Positions 39,401-54,400 of a DNA stretch of 64,000 nt are shown here, piece by piece. The notes beneath the pieces were generated by a model that saw only the letters and a program-made list of their open reading frames with translations, was not told the origin of the DNA and ran no database searches. Where the stretch lies: contig CP136064.1 of assembly GCA_032622095.1 (NCBI GenBank), forward strand, positions 129,631,605 through 129,695,604, in the 5' to 3' direction. A program made the translations under genes and the position numbers. Numbering within the stretch: position 1 is the first letter of the stretch; the number at the start of each line of letters is the position of its first letter. This DNA comes from Siphonodentalium dalli (lineage: Eukaryota > Mollusca > Scaphopoda > Gadilida > Siphonodentaliidae).

Positions 39401-42400
39401 ATATATATATATCCGCAGACCCCCATTCAAATGATTGTGTAACAACCAGAAATTTTTGAATATACAGCCGGAAAGACAGTGAATAATTTTAACACACCGC
39501 TAACCCACCCTGAGATCAGAATTTAAACCTAAATTATGGTAGAACCTTAGCAAAAATATAAAGTTGAATGTATCTTGCGACATAAAACATAGAGACAATC
39601 GCCAAGTAGAATTAAAGTTTTCATCGAGTAGAACCTGGTAAACCACAGTTTACCGGGCTTTTGCCATAGTGTTTTTTTATTTGGTTGATGTTTATTCAAA
39701 TTGTCATGCTGACAGACATAAAATTTCCTAAAATTGCTATAAAATAAATAAACGAACTAAGGGCTAAACAGAAAAAAGTGGCATAACTCTGGTAAGAAAG
39801 TCGGGGTGGACTTGATTTTCTGCGTACAGCTGTCAAAAATGAAAATTGACTCACACCAAAAATTAATCCATGAATAAACGGCTATATTATATATGTTTGT
39901 TGCCACCCATCTGGACACCCGCCCACCAACCTCCCCTTGCCAAACCGTAGGTCTCGACTAATGAATAGCATTATATCCATGATAAGTTTACTTATTAAGT
40001 TTAATTTTTCCATGGTATGTACACTGTAACATAATATGACCCTAAATCTGCAGTAAACAACATAATATGACCCTAAATCTGCAGTAAACAACATAAATGT
40101 CGTTCTATCTGCAGTAAACAACATAAATGTCATTCTATCTGCAGTAAACAACATAAATGTCATTCTATCTGCAGTAAACAACATAAATGTCGTTCTATCT
40201 GCAGTAAACAACATCAATGTCGTTCTATCTGCAGTAGACAACAAAAATGTCGTTCTATCTGCAGTAAACAACATAAATGTCATTCTATCTGCAGTAAACA
40301 ACATAAATGTCGTTCTATCTGCAGTAAACAACATAAATGTCGTTCTATCTGCAGTAAACAACACAAGTGTCGTTCTATCTGCAGTAAACAACATAAATGT
40401 CGTTCTATCTGCAGTAAATAACATAAATGTCGTTCTATCTGCAGTAAACAACATAAATGTCGTTCTATCTGCAGTAAACAACATAAATGTCGTTCTATCT
40501 GCCAAAGAGTTAAGCAAGTGTTCATGTTAGCTGTATGAATTTCAGAAATGTGTTTTGTACACATGGATTGATATGGAGATATTTTTTAATTTAATTGTAT
40601 ATATTGGCGACACTCATTAAAAAAAAATATTGCTATTACTTTGAATTATTAATTTTAATGAAAAGGTAATTAGATGGTCTAAACAAATGGTTAGAAATAT
40701 TCTAACATAGAATGGTAATCTGTAACTGCTTGCTCTGTTTTAGGCTTATTTGAGATTATGTTTTGCAAGTCAAATGTTGGACTCAATAAGGGTGGGGTAA
40801 TATACACCTGGAAACAGACACAGTTGCTCCCTCTGTCCAGAAAGGTTCAAATGGTCAATTTATAGCATCTTAAATTGAAGCTTGGTATCACATATAAACA
40901 TAAAACTATTATTTTTGCTGAATGATTACTAATATAACCAAATTAATCAAATTAATTCAACCTACTTACAAATAGAGAGAAAGACAAATTTATGAGCTAT
41001 AAGTGTTAGTTGCACTCATTTAACATTTTATCCATTAGTTTAGACATCATAGGATATATACAGGATAGTATAGGATATATATAGGATAGTATAGGATATA
41101 TATAGGATAGTATCGCCCTTGGAAATATTATTATTTACTTGTTCAAGTTGCTGGAAGTCACCAGTCAGGTCGTCCAGTTCATCTTCCAGCTCCTTAACTT
41201 TAGCCTCCAAATCTAGTTTTGATTTCTTCAGCTGTGCATACTAAAATATAAATGTGCATACATGATTTATTAAAATGTGCCAATGCAAATGTTTGAAAAA
41301 ATTATTCATTTATCAATGTTAAAATATAAAGTTTCTGTTTGGGATAACAGTTACAATAACGGGTTTCATAAAATCTATGTACCAACTTCAACGATTTAGC
41401 TAATTATGCCACATCATGGACATTACAAGTAAACTTATTCATCTGAAAATTTACCACCAATTTCTACACTTGTATTATATGCTCGCCAGTCTGCTTATAT
41501 TTCCTGAACATCCCTTCAAATGAATAATAGGCCATTCCACTATATACATGTAGTTAGCAAGAAACTGGAAATAGGGCATCCAAACCCATACATAAGCTCA
41601 ACATATACTCATGATATACATGAATATACAAATATGATACAAAAATTAAAACAGTGCTGGCCTTATGAAAAATCTGCAGGGGCTAAAATTCGCCCTCGCC
41701 AAAATACTTTGCAGGGGCTAAAATATTTTGCAGGGGCAATTTCTGTTTTATGGGGTATTTATGTTGTAACATATGAAATACAAGTAAACTGACATATGTC
41801 ATATTGCATATAACTTATTATGTGGTAAGTGATAATATTTAAATTTAATTAATTTATAATCATATATTAATTGTGAAATTATCAATGAATGTTGTATAAC
41901 TTGTTAATGTTTAATAAAGTACTTTTATAAATGTTATACCATGTCTTGCATATATGGTATTGTTGTGTTTGTTCCTTTATGCCTGATCCAAGTGACCTAA
42001 CGGTTAACCAGAATCAATCAATCATTATAATATATTTATATCATATATTACATGCTGTTATACTGTATAATACATGTATGAGGTGACATCATGGTAAGAT
42101 ATTATTGTAAGTTAACCAGAATCAATCATTATGCCATGCATATAGTGTACATACATGTACATGATATGTTTGTGTTTGTTCCTTTATGCCTGAGTGACCA
42201 AGTTACCTAACCAGAATCAATCATTATATCATGCATTTATTTGTTCCATACTTTTATCGATATAATCCATCGGTACATTCGCGGCTTCCGTACATTTGTG
42301 AAATTTCGTCCACTTCTAACGCGTCAAAACATACATTATTCCGTACATATCATAAATTAAATCACTTCTATGTTTGTATCATCTCATAACCCATCCGTGC

Positions 42401-45400
42401 TATGTATAAATCACTCATTTCATGTAATTAATAGCACGATATCGCGATATTTATTCTTTGTTTTCGTCACTTCATTCACCTCATTTGTTTACATGTCAGC
42501 GAGCACTGTTGCGCGATGGGCGGATTCCTTCGTAGCCCCACCCATCGCTGTCAACAGCGCTCATCAAACTATATATATTTGTAGGTAAGGTATTGATTTG
42601 TGGGTAGCACTGCACGTTCACAGTTAGGTCATGTTATCGTCAGTCTGTCACTGGTGACGGGCGTGTAGCATGGTTTGACCTAATTAGATATACCGGTGGC
42701 AGCCGACTGTTAACATAGCATGTGTCTCCTGCTTCAAAGATGCGATGTCGCGTTGCCTTATATGTTTTCAAACGGATAACTCATCAAAATTACGACTGCA
42801 AAAGTATATTGGGTGGTGAATGTTGCGCAAGCGATATATCGCCCACGCCAAATTGTAATTGCGCGGGCGATGCGCGAGCGATAAAATAGCTCGCGCCATA
42901 TTGCCAGGCCTGTTAAAATGAGTCATGTCTGTAAAACTTTCATTATGCACCAGGTGTAGGTCAACCTAGTTTATGACCAAATAGCACAAACAGATTCGAC
43001 AAAACATTATGTGTTCTTATAATTCGGCATATATTGTACCAGGAAGCTGTACACATTAAAACAATGTGATCACTGATACTATAGATTGCCTATCACTGAT
43101 GGGCTCTATACATGACAATGTTTACTGTTCGGAATTATTTAAATGGAAGTAGATGTTTAAAAGTCTGGAGGCAAAATGCAAATTTGGTCTTTATCCACAT
43201 TGTGACATAACATCCGGGAATATATATATGGTACCCATCACTGGGGGTTATTATGATGATATCCCGCCTCAATTCATATACCAGAAAAATCAAATCTAAC
43301 TTTCCAACAAGGCCACCTGGAAAATTCCTAATATATAATTATAATACATTCCATGTTCTTGTTATATTAATTTGACTAACTTGGCTTTGACTATTAAAAA
43401 GTTACTGCAGTCTGAAAGTCAGAAGCTTACAAGTGCCTGGTTCATACAATCTTGAGATCTAACATGTCCACATTTGTAACTGCCCATCCAAAAGGGTGGC
43501 TGGCGAAGCCTCTAAGTGTACTTTTATAACTCAAAGGGAGAATTCGTGTTGTGAAGAAAAGGTTTATGATATTTTCTTGGGTCAGAATTAAAGTGACTCA
43601 TAATCTTCGCATATCTAATCTACTTTGTAATTGTTCACTCTTGTCAGGTTCTAGCAATGAAATGCAATAAAAACTAGAATGGAAAACGCGTACGTCATTT
43701 ACTCCTCTTTTGAAAGCAGTCATGAGGGCAAACATCCATACCAGATTTCATACAGGTCTGATTACCAATGGCTGAGATATACCCCTGGATGGACGTATAG
43801 GTAAAAAGATAGACAAAGTCGATCAGTACAAATCACGATACTGTTAACATGAATGTTTCCCAAAGTTTATTAAGCAATAACTGAGGCCTCCACTTCATAA
43901 AAAGCAAATGAACACACCTGCGTCAATTCAAATCGATCATGTATGTTGTAATATTGGGAAAATGTTTAACTCCAGTTATCAGGTTTTCCAATCAGCTGTT
44001 TTGATGCCAGTTTGTATATATTTGAGCATTATTTTATTTTGGGCTCATTTGCGTTGCAATATCAATTATATCTTTTAATACTGGCCAAAATTATAAGAGA
44101 TATTTCAGTTTGATTTGAAGTAAATCTACTGGTATATTATTATAAGGAATTTCTGGAAGATCAATCCGGGTCATTGGGTTTTGACCAGCAGAGTAATTAA
44201 ACAAAGTTGGGATTCACACATTTTGTTTAATTACTCTGCCTGTCATATATAACCCAATGAACCCAATCGATCTTCCAATAATTTGTTATATACTCCCCAT
44301 TTTTCTTCAAAAAGTGAGGGTACAACTACTTATTACCTAGGAAGAAAGTATGGCTCTGAAATAGCGTTGGATTTGTTTATGTCCAAAAGCTTACACCTTA
44401 AGATAATGACTTTTATAACTGTTTAATATGCTATGAAATGACTACATCTGAAAACCAGATGGCAAACAAACCTCTTTTTCACTTGTTCCCCCGCTGAAAG
44501 ATATATCTCCCATGGATTTCTCTAATCGATCATGCTTCTCCTTCTGTATTGAAATATCAGACTTGAGGCTCTGAATGAAAAAAAGAAAAACAAGGTGAGA
44601 AATGAAGACTATATGATGGCATCGGTTACTGAAATGTGCTGCAATATAAAAATTTATAGCAAGCAGAACCTCTTATAAATAAGTTAATGATTTGAGAAAC
44701 AAGTCATCATTTGACAAGTTGAACTCAAGTACCGTACTGACCCGGTTCAAAGCCCATGCCCGTGTTTAAGCCCACCCATATATTTTGGCCAAATTCCATG
44801 AACAGGGGTATATTCGTGTTTAAGCCCACCCCAAATTTTTTTCAATTTCAGCAGTGGTAAATAAGTATTTGCTAATGATACCTCCCAAATAAATAATTCC
44901 AATATAACGGGAAGTATATTCACAAACGATCGGTGACGGCGAGAATGCCACAAAAAAGGAAAGTTATACTTCGTAGGTATTAGTGATAATAAATCAAATA
45001 AAATAAAGTGAATCTTAAAATCTCATTTGTTTATTCAATTATACTTCCTGGGGGAAACAGACATCAAATACAAAAGAACGCACTCGCTAACGGCGTATAT
45101 CTGAGAACGCGGTAAACATCAGTCACTTCAAAGAATCACGTGCGTCCATCGCGCACATGTCAACAACAGTACTGTATAAACATATTCTTTGTATGTCGGT
45201 ATGTTCCTACATGTGGCCAAACACAAAAAGAACTCATTCCCTGGTTATGTAAACACACGGTGGGTATAATAATGGGGCAGAAAGGGGACATGTCATCCAC
45301 AACACCCCAACAGCACAAGATGCCTTAAAAAAAAAGAGATACCGATGTCGTATTGGTACCCGGTAAATAATCATTATTTAAAATTTTTAAACTTCTATTT

Positions 45401-48400
45401 TTCACGTTTTACGATATAGACTATAGTATAAACATTAATCTGTGTCAACGGTTTATATGAGTTATAAACATTTTTGGAGAAAAAGAGTTATGTCCCCTGG
45501 CTCTGTACCTATTAAACAGTCACATAAGGAATGTTCGCATCAATTATGAGCACAATGGGGCTGTGGTTCCTTTGAATGCCCTAATAGTAGGGAGCATACA
45601 TACCAAATTTCTTTCAAATCCGACAACAGGTGTTTGAGATATCTGCCTGGATGGATGGACGGAAAAATGGAGGGATAAATGTCTGAATGGCAAGACAGAC
45701 GGATGAGGTCAATCAATTATACCACCCATTCTCTTTGAGAGTGGGAGTATAATAAATATTTAGGAGTGATGATTATAACTCTACCAGTTACGTTGTCTCA
45801 GGCTGAATAAAACAATAAACTTGTACATATGCCAATTCCAATACCTGAATCTCCTGTTCTAGAGAATAATTCTCGGAATGCAATTGGTCCTTTTCTCTCT
45901 GTATACGATCCTTGAACTGACGCTCCTCATTAGCATCCATTCTGGAGTTGTTCAGCTCAGAATCAAACCTTGACAAAATAAAGTGGAAGGATTATAGTGT
46001 TATAACATACATGCTTATTACTAATGAAACAAACCCAAATTCTATACCCCCCCACAATCCCCTGTTTGCGGAGATAATAAGTAAAAGACCACAATCTAAC
46101 ATACTTGTATTTAAGTACAAAATATAAACAAATATAACTTTTTTCGAATTCAAGTCCATCTTTAGTGCTAAAGACCAAAAAAAAACAAACAAGGGGTGCT
46201 CATCGGATGATGGAGTTAGTCAATTTGTTTTTTTGCCTAACGAATGGATCTGTTGCAAAAGAATTATTGAAATCTGGTGATGATCGGATGAGGGATATGC
46301 TCTGTAGGGTGTGCTAAAGGATTTAGTGATGCAAAGTGTAAAATCCAAGATGGCTGCCGGTGGCCATGTTTTTTAAAATTAAAATTAAAATAGTAAGCAC
46401 CCATCTAGAGGTCATCCCGAAGATCCATATGAACTTCGTATGGATTCTAATGGTGACCTCTTGACAAATTATGTTAAAAAACATGGCTGCCAGTGGCCAT
46501 CTTGGATTTTACTTTTCACATGGGGAAATAGATTCCCCTGTGTGCTCTTTGTATGACTAAATCCTTTAATTATTATGAAGTTTGGTAATGATCGGATGAG
46601 GGATATGCTCTGCAGGGTGGGATTTAGTGATGCAAAGAGTAAAATCAAAATTTGACAGCTCCCATCCAGAGGTGATCCTAGACTCATATACCGAATATCG
46701 TTGAAATCGGACAATGTTTGTTTGAGTTATCACGCTAATGGTTGAGAACGATAAAAATAGACAAACTACCATAACTCTCATATAAAAGATTGAACAAACC
46801 TCGTTTTCAAACTCGAGCTAGATATTGTTACAACAATATCAATTAAATCGGTTGAATTTTGTTTTAATAATCACGCTAACGGCCTCATGCCCGCCCGCCT
46901 GCCAACCTCGCCAAAGCATAAAAAAACTAGTGTATTCCTATTATGGAGCCATAGACATCCGGGTATGCAGGAAGGTAATTTAATGTGAAGAATGTCTATG
47001 TATTATGTGGGAGAGAACTGAATCCAGCTCAATAAGGTGATTAGCTACATCAATTTTGACAGGAAATTGGCTCCCAGGTGCCTGATTATTACAAATAGCA
47101 GATAGATATTAAAAAGTCTCTCAAAATCCCAAATAGAATAAGAAGTAACCTTGCCATTGGAGTTCACAGACAGTGGATGGTGATCTTAAAGGAACTGTGT
47201 TAAATATTGTGAAGCAGGAAGGCTGTTATTTTATAAGGTATATAGACTTTATTCTAGTAGTAAAAGTTAAGTCATAATGAATGAATGATTCTTGAAATAT
47301 ATGTGAATATTTTGAGTTCACTCCCTTGCAGTACTGCAGCTTTCCCATAATAGCATGTTGTGTTAAAGCATGAGTTCCCTGTTTGTGAACAATTTATACT
47401 GCTAAAAATATCCAAACCTTCCCACAAATGCTCAATATTTGCATCCAATTTTCATACTACAGTTCCACTTATATGATCTACATGTCGACAAATTAATCTA
47501 CACATGGCTAATCAGACTGTTCAAATTTTCCATGAAACAATCACTTGTCATATATACCCAGACTTATTAAAGTTCTATTAATCAACACCCAACAGCAGTC
47601 CGTTTTGCAAATTTAACACATGCTTTTTTATGTTTGTTGCCCATTATGTGATTACTCAGATCCAAGAGACACCACCCCCACCAGTGACAGCCCTGCCACT
47701 ACCTATCAATTGTCTATGCACTACGGAGAACACTCTCTTACTGCATGGGATATTTAAGCGACAACACATGAGTGGGGTATGATCTCAGCTTTAATGCGAC
47801 ATTATATACAAGCTTGTCCTGCAGATAGCCCAAACGCACTTAACCGCTGAAGAAATACTGCTGTACAGCGCAGGGCATTATGAGCATGGTCTGACGAGCT
47901 ACGGTACGATTCGGAGCAAACGCCTAAGAAGTGCTATGAGGCGCCCTAATCATTAAGCACACATGGCCAACAGGGAGAAGCCCAACGAGTGCGACGCAGG
48001 AAAGGCAGGAGACACCACTGGACAGCCCAACTCCCAATCAGCAGGCTAAGCACCGGCCTGGTAAGATCACACTCGAGCAGAGCATGATGGAAATGCCGAC
48101 TGGCAATGGGCGGGTAACACAACCGTTACCCCTGCAGGACGCACCAAAGCTGGACCAATGGCACTGATGACACAGCACCTGAAAGATAAAGAACAGCAGC
48201 AACGAGATGCAAACAACAAGGCCACAGGCCCAAAAAACATGGCATCACACAACAATGAATATGGCGCGACGCCGAACAATGCGGGGCATGGAGCTCCAAG
48301 GGGGAGGGAGGGAGGGATCGCGACACGTAGGATTTAAGAATGACTTACTTTTTTCAGTCACCGGAACGAGGCAGCATTCCGGGCGGATGTAAAATGCGGA

Positions 48401-51400
48401 CTTTAAGTTCTGCTGATACTGAACAGATCATACTGAAAACCGGAATGTCTGCCGGATGACATGGATCGGAAAAACCACATAAATCACCCCGAACCTTATC
48501 GGCCCAGGGTGCATTATGTGATTACTCAGATCCAAGAGACACCACCCCCACCAGTGACAGCCCTGCCACTACCGTATCAATTGTCTATGCACTACGGAGA
48601 ACACTCTCTTACGGCATGGGATATTTAAGCAACAACACATGAGTGGGGCATGATCCCAGCTTTAATGCGACATTATATACAAGCTTGTCCTGCAGATAGT
48701 CCAAACGCACTTAACCAATTTATAGCAGAGCCTCAGCTCTGACGAGAAGCCAACGTAGAGAAACGCTGAAGAAATACTGCTGTACAGCGCAGGGCATGAT
48801 GACGGTTATCGTACACCCGCCAAGCAGAACGCCCACATTTTGCAGCCGCCCAACGAATTGTGCGCATGTAACACAATAGGGGCTGAGCCGACGATTCAGG
48901 GTGAACTTCAAGGTACACTGATATGAAAGTGAGAAAGGCATCGGTCCACAGAGTCAACAGATGTTATTGGCGCAACACGGAGTCGCCCAGAAGCAGAGAC
49001 AACCAACTGATGGGGGTCAAATGTATGAATGGAGTTGGCGGGTTCCTGCAGCTAATCCAAATTGATAAAATTGCTCTGGAAAATTTTGTCTCGAATAGAG
49101 CGGGAAACGTGGGTGCCAAAACCGTCGGCCGCCGTAGGAATCGGCAAGGGGGCACCCAAGGGGAGACCATCGAGGATGGGTAGCTAAATAGGTCATTACC
49201 CGGAGCAGTTCTGTCTCGGGCCGGAGCGTCCGGTCGGTGTATCACCGAGGCCACACGGGAATCCTCGCGGCGGCTGTGAGAAGAGGTGGAGCTGCCGGAT
49301 GAACTGCTGCGTTGACGTGTCGATAGTGGAGACGCTGATGGTGACCTGGAGTTGTAGCACGGGAACTTGTGCCGCGGAGAACCGTTCTGCTGGCGACTAG
49401 CCGGGCGACGAGGCTGACGACGAGGCTGATTATGAACAGGATCGCGGCCAAGTGAATGGGAAACCCGGCCATGGTAGGCACGATGTCCCCGTCCAGAACC
49501 ACGAGCTGGCCTGCGGCGCGACTGCTGCCCACGGCCAGGCAGCCGTGAATCAGCCACAGACGACACACTGGCGGAAACACGAGAAGGAGGCACATCACGG
49601 CCACTGGAGGCAGGACCGGCACAAGAAGAGCTAGCAGATCCATCCCGCTGACTGCTGCCAGACGAACGGGCGCGGGACCGACCGCGAGACCCTGTACGAA
49701 CCATGAAATTTTTGTTGTGCCACCGAACGACAAACAGTGAAACACGTGCGGGACCCACAAAATTAGGGAACGCCGACGGAGCAGGATGCAAACAGAAGGA
49801 ACAAGATGATAAACAAATAATGGAAGGCTGATGAAGAAAAACGGTGACGGATTGACAGTGACAGATAGGAAATGAAGACACACAACGGTCGCGACACGTA
49901 GGATTTAAGAATGACTTACTTTTTTCATTCACCGGAACGAGGCAGCATTCCGGGCGGATGTAAAATGCGGACTTTAAGTTCTGCTGATACGGAACGGATC
50001 ATACCGAAAACCGGAATGTCTGCCGGATGACATGGATCGGAAAAACCATATAAATCACCCCGAACCTTAACGGCCCTGGGTGCAGTAACCCAGGTTTCAT
50101 GTGTTTTTTTGTGTGTGTAATATTGTCAGTTAATTAGGTTAATGAGTCATTAAATTAAATCAGCGACTGAAACTAATAAAAAATGGAAAAGTTTTCGCAT
50201 ATTGGGACTGGGATTTTTTCCAGGTCGGACGAAAATTTCCAGGTAGGTCAGGTAACCGGAAACAGATATGTTTTGTTTTTTTTGGGCCTAATTTGAATCT
50301 AAATGCTCAACATCAACATGTGGTAATTACAAAGCATTAGTTTCTTCTCTGGCTAACTCACTTGCGCTGTTTGCGTTCGAGCTCATTATTCCGTGAGATT
50401 TGTTCTTCGAGATGTCTCTTTATATCCTGCATCTCTGATTGCACTTTTTGATTCTTCTTCTTTGTAGATTGTATCGCAGTTTTGGTATCTTCAAGCTCAT
50501 TTGTCATCTCATGGTGCTAAAACAATGAAGGATAACTCTTTGTCATCTGATATACAATTTGTTTAATTAGACCAAACAGAACAGTTCTCTAAACATAGAA
50601 AGATATTTACAAAGTGTTTTAATTAAAGGGGACTATATTTCAAATACAGCCATACAATATTCAATGCAAAAAATACCATAAATAATTTGATAAAAATCTG
50701 AAAATACTCATGTATATATATTACTAAAAGAACTGCCTTAACTCTTTCAGTGCCAGAGCCGGTTATATATTGCCCTAATTTTGGTCGGGTTTTTAGACTG
50801 TTTATTTTGGAAATAACTGTATGATACTAGGAAAAATTAATAATTTCTACACAAGAATAAATATATAGTGTGAGAATATATGCATTTTTTTTATTTTTAG
50901 ACTTTTTAAAATGAAAATTACACGAAAAGAAACTAGGAGGATTACGTCATTCACATAGTCATCGGACTTTCCATTTTCGATTTCCAAAACTAAATGATCT
51001 CTCTACAATCAAGTCACGATTATAAGTTGATTTTGAATAAATATTTGTTAAGTACAAAACTTTCAGTTTCGGAAAGTTTGCCATTTTGTCATATCCTCAC
51101 TACTATTCAATCGGCATGGCAACAGTTTTTTTTATTAATGAAAAATATCTAATTTCATATAATTATGAGATAGGCTTTATTATTATTTATTACTAATTTA
51201 ATTTTGTTTAAATTGACAAAGGAATTACCTGAGAAAATACAGGTGACATCATACACAATGGCCGCACCCATCAGATAGGGATTAATCTCAAGAAGGACTT
51301 GTTAAAACAGTACCAAACACGTATTTGAAATATAATTATCGCATTATTTTACAGTGATATCAAATAAACAGCATCACATCGTACTTAAGCATTGTCATCG

Positions 51401-54400
51401 ATCTCTGATGAGTATTGTGGGCAGAAATGGACTTTCTGTGTAAATATCCAGTTTTCAGTCCAACACAATATAGAAGGCTATGTATTACAGTACGGTATAA
51501 CTGTTGATCAATGCATCATAATTATAGGCTTTAAGACAATGTAAAACTAAAATAAGTGGGCACTGAGAGGTCAGTTGATCAGTTGATCAGATGTAATTTT
51601 GGGATACTTAAAAAAAAAAGAAAAAAAAAGCTTTTAAAAGTGAAAATCATTGAATTAAATAATAGCCCTTGCCCAACAGTTGTCTTTATGCTGTGAATCC
51701 TTTTTTCCTGTACAACTGCCTCACACAAATGTTTTGCTCAGAGGAGATTCTAGTTAGCTTACATACGTTTAGCCAGGCTTTCCGCTAGTAGGGCAGGGGG
51801 TCCCTTTAAGGGTCCCATTCCCCCAGCCAATTTTTCCCCTTCTGTCATACCACAGGACATATTCCATATGTATAAAGATGTTTACTTCTCAATTTTGTTG
51901 GGACCGTACCAAGAAATTTAAATAGTTGACAACTTTATGTGATTTCTAGCGAGAATACACACTCGAACCGATCTAACACTAAAAGTTGGATGTCAGTATG
52001 TCTGTAGGCCGGAGCTAACATTCAACGTGCAGGATCGATGTGTTCCATTTAGAATATAGAGTACACTTTATTGAGATTTTACTGAAATGCTCCGGATTCT
52101 GAACGAGCACACCCGGCTCTGCACGTTGCACGCTAGCTCCAACCTGCAGACAGTTACATGAGTTAGATGAACTGAGGAAGTGATCAAACCCAACATTGCT
52201 AGAACACATGCTTTGGAGTCCGCTGGTTACGTTGCTGCAGTTAGGTTACGAAAAATGACTGCCAATAATTTAATCATACCCACTGATTCTATCTTCATGT
52301 CGTAAAATATATATATCACTCCATTTTTTTCAAAGCATCTTATCTATGTTTATTATAATTTAGCTTGATATTTAGAACTAACACATTGTGCCTTTATTCT
52401 ATTCCTTCGTTGCTTCCAACCTGCTAATCTTCTATCTGCTGAGTGTTATATTCCGGCACGTTATGCATCCAAACTATCTGCCGAGTCTTGAACAGTGAGT
52501 CGTTTAACTTCAATGGGTGCGTTTCCGTATACTGGGAACAACGCAAGGCCTTCACCACCGGTGATCTATAACCTGGCAATTTTTATCTAATAAATTTTCT
52601 AGGTTTTAAATTTATTGCGGTTGATAGCATAGTAACTTGGGTAGAAAATGGATGCAAAACGATCAGCAAATCTACTCTCTGATTCTTCTATTGGCCGATA
52701 CAACAATAGTAGGTCCACTAGTGTTTCCACGACATTGAAAACATTGACTTCATTTTCCCCTCGACGGATACAGGACCCGTTCCCCAAAACCTGGCGGAAA
52801 GCCTGGTTTAGCATTATGTAAAACCTCAAATTCTGAAGAATGCCCATTCTGATAGTAATGCCCTTTTGTGTAGTTATGTCCCTTTAATGATTGTGACGTT
52901 TGATACGCCAATTTCCCCATGTTGTCACATGAATTTGCGGAGTCCAGACACTTCTACATATGTTTGTACAAATCATGTTAATTTCCTTTATGTTGAGTTT
53001 GAAGTGGTTAAATTACAATGAGATATCATTTATTCAATTATGCTGGATAGTTTTAGATATATAACAGCTTTGAACATAAAACTAGGAAGACATTATAGCT
53101 CAAATCTGCTATAAACGGAAAGAAAACTATAAAATTTTAGAGTTATTTCCCTTTAGTTGACAGGAGTTATTGCCCGTGATTATGCGGACAGTTGGCAGTT
53201 TGAATGGTCGCCTCCATACCTGCATTGATACACATATTTCTTCAAAAGCACCTCTAATCTATTCATTAATAAAAGAAGAGTATGACATGAGAGAAATATC
53301 AGTAAAAAGGCTAATTTTTACATTTATCTCTGGCACTTTACATGTATATCCGCAAAATTACTCCAGTACTAAAAGAGTTATACATCATGAAAATGACAGT
53401 GACAATTATTAAAAACTGGAATAAGACAGTAAATGACAAGTGTAATGTTGAACAGAGAGGAATGATCCAAACTAGTTTCATAAAAAAAATATGTTTTTAT
53501 TGTTGGAAATGTTACGCGGGAAGAGAGAACCAATCTTTGAAGTAGGGTCCTTCTCTCAGAATCAGGTTTCTCTAATACCTCTATTTTAATTAGAGATGAG
53601 TTTACCTTCCTGTCTAACTGTTTGAACTTCTGCCTTTCTTGCTCCAGCTCTTCATTATGCTCCTGCTTAAGTTTCCGTTTGGTGAACTCTAATTCTCGGA
53701 ATATTTTTTCATATCGCTCCCTATATACAGAATCTTCAGCTGAAAGATAATTCAAATTTCACTTTTAATAAACCATTTTTTTCTCTCCTGTTGAATAATA
53801 AACATCTCCATCAATTGTTTTGACAAAGAGGAAAAGATTACTATTACTTTGGCATCATCACTAGATTCCGACTCGAAGGAACCGATTAAAGACAACCACA
53901 TACCACCTAATTCTGTTTAAAATATGTCACACATCATCAGAAGTTATGATAACATACTATGCATATACTTTAATCCCCGTTGGATGCATGAGATTGTGCT
54001 TGTTCAGTGTTTGTTCCGTTTCTGAATGTATTTCTCATTTTGAAATAACTCAGGAATTTTACAGTCTGATATCTTTTGGATCCAATATTCATTAAAATGT
54101 TTCTCAATTCCCGATGTTGTTAGGAGATGATCAACAGTGCGGTATCACCTCAGCCTCCCTGGTTAGAAATATGTCAGATTTCCTATTTATGTGATATGTT
54201 TTGTTTAGAGTTCAGTATTAAATTTGACAAACGTGGCATAACATTAGTAAATGCAGTGGTGTTTGAGAATCAAATGATGTTTTTTATTTTTGTTTTTGCT
54301 TAGGCGACACCAATTTTTAAGTCTGGTTTACGAACACCTCCTACAACTTTTTTTCCATTTCATGAAAAAAAATAAAACTTTTTTCTCCCAAATTTTACAC

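Noticed and set aside
40081-40500. Regular 30-bp repeats that could recall a CRISPR array, and 211-aa and 94-aa frames across them
   Set aside because: There are no unique spacers, units abut directly, and the context is a eukaryotic intron. The open frames follow from a stop-free 30-bp unit.
44740-45360. Possible TIR element between GTACCGTACTGACCC and a GGTACCCGG end
   Set aside because: The proposed ends do not align well as inverted repeats and no target duplication was found.
49242-49883. 213-codon minus frame rich in hydrophobic residues
   Set aside because: It overlaps the SR-rich frame in another register; its composition looks like a shadow of GC-rich coding or non-coding sequence.
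47642-50083. Reading the two copies as LTRs of one retrovirus-like element
   Set aside because: They abut, differ greatly in length and middle sequence, and no gag-pol, primer-binding site or polypurine tract lies between them.
53170-53545. Two small + frames near exon 3
   Set aside because: No domain, AT-rich codon use like surrounding intron, no support beyond length.
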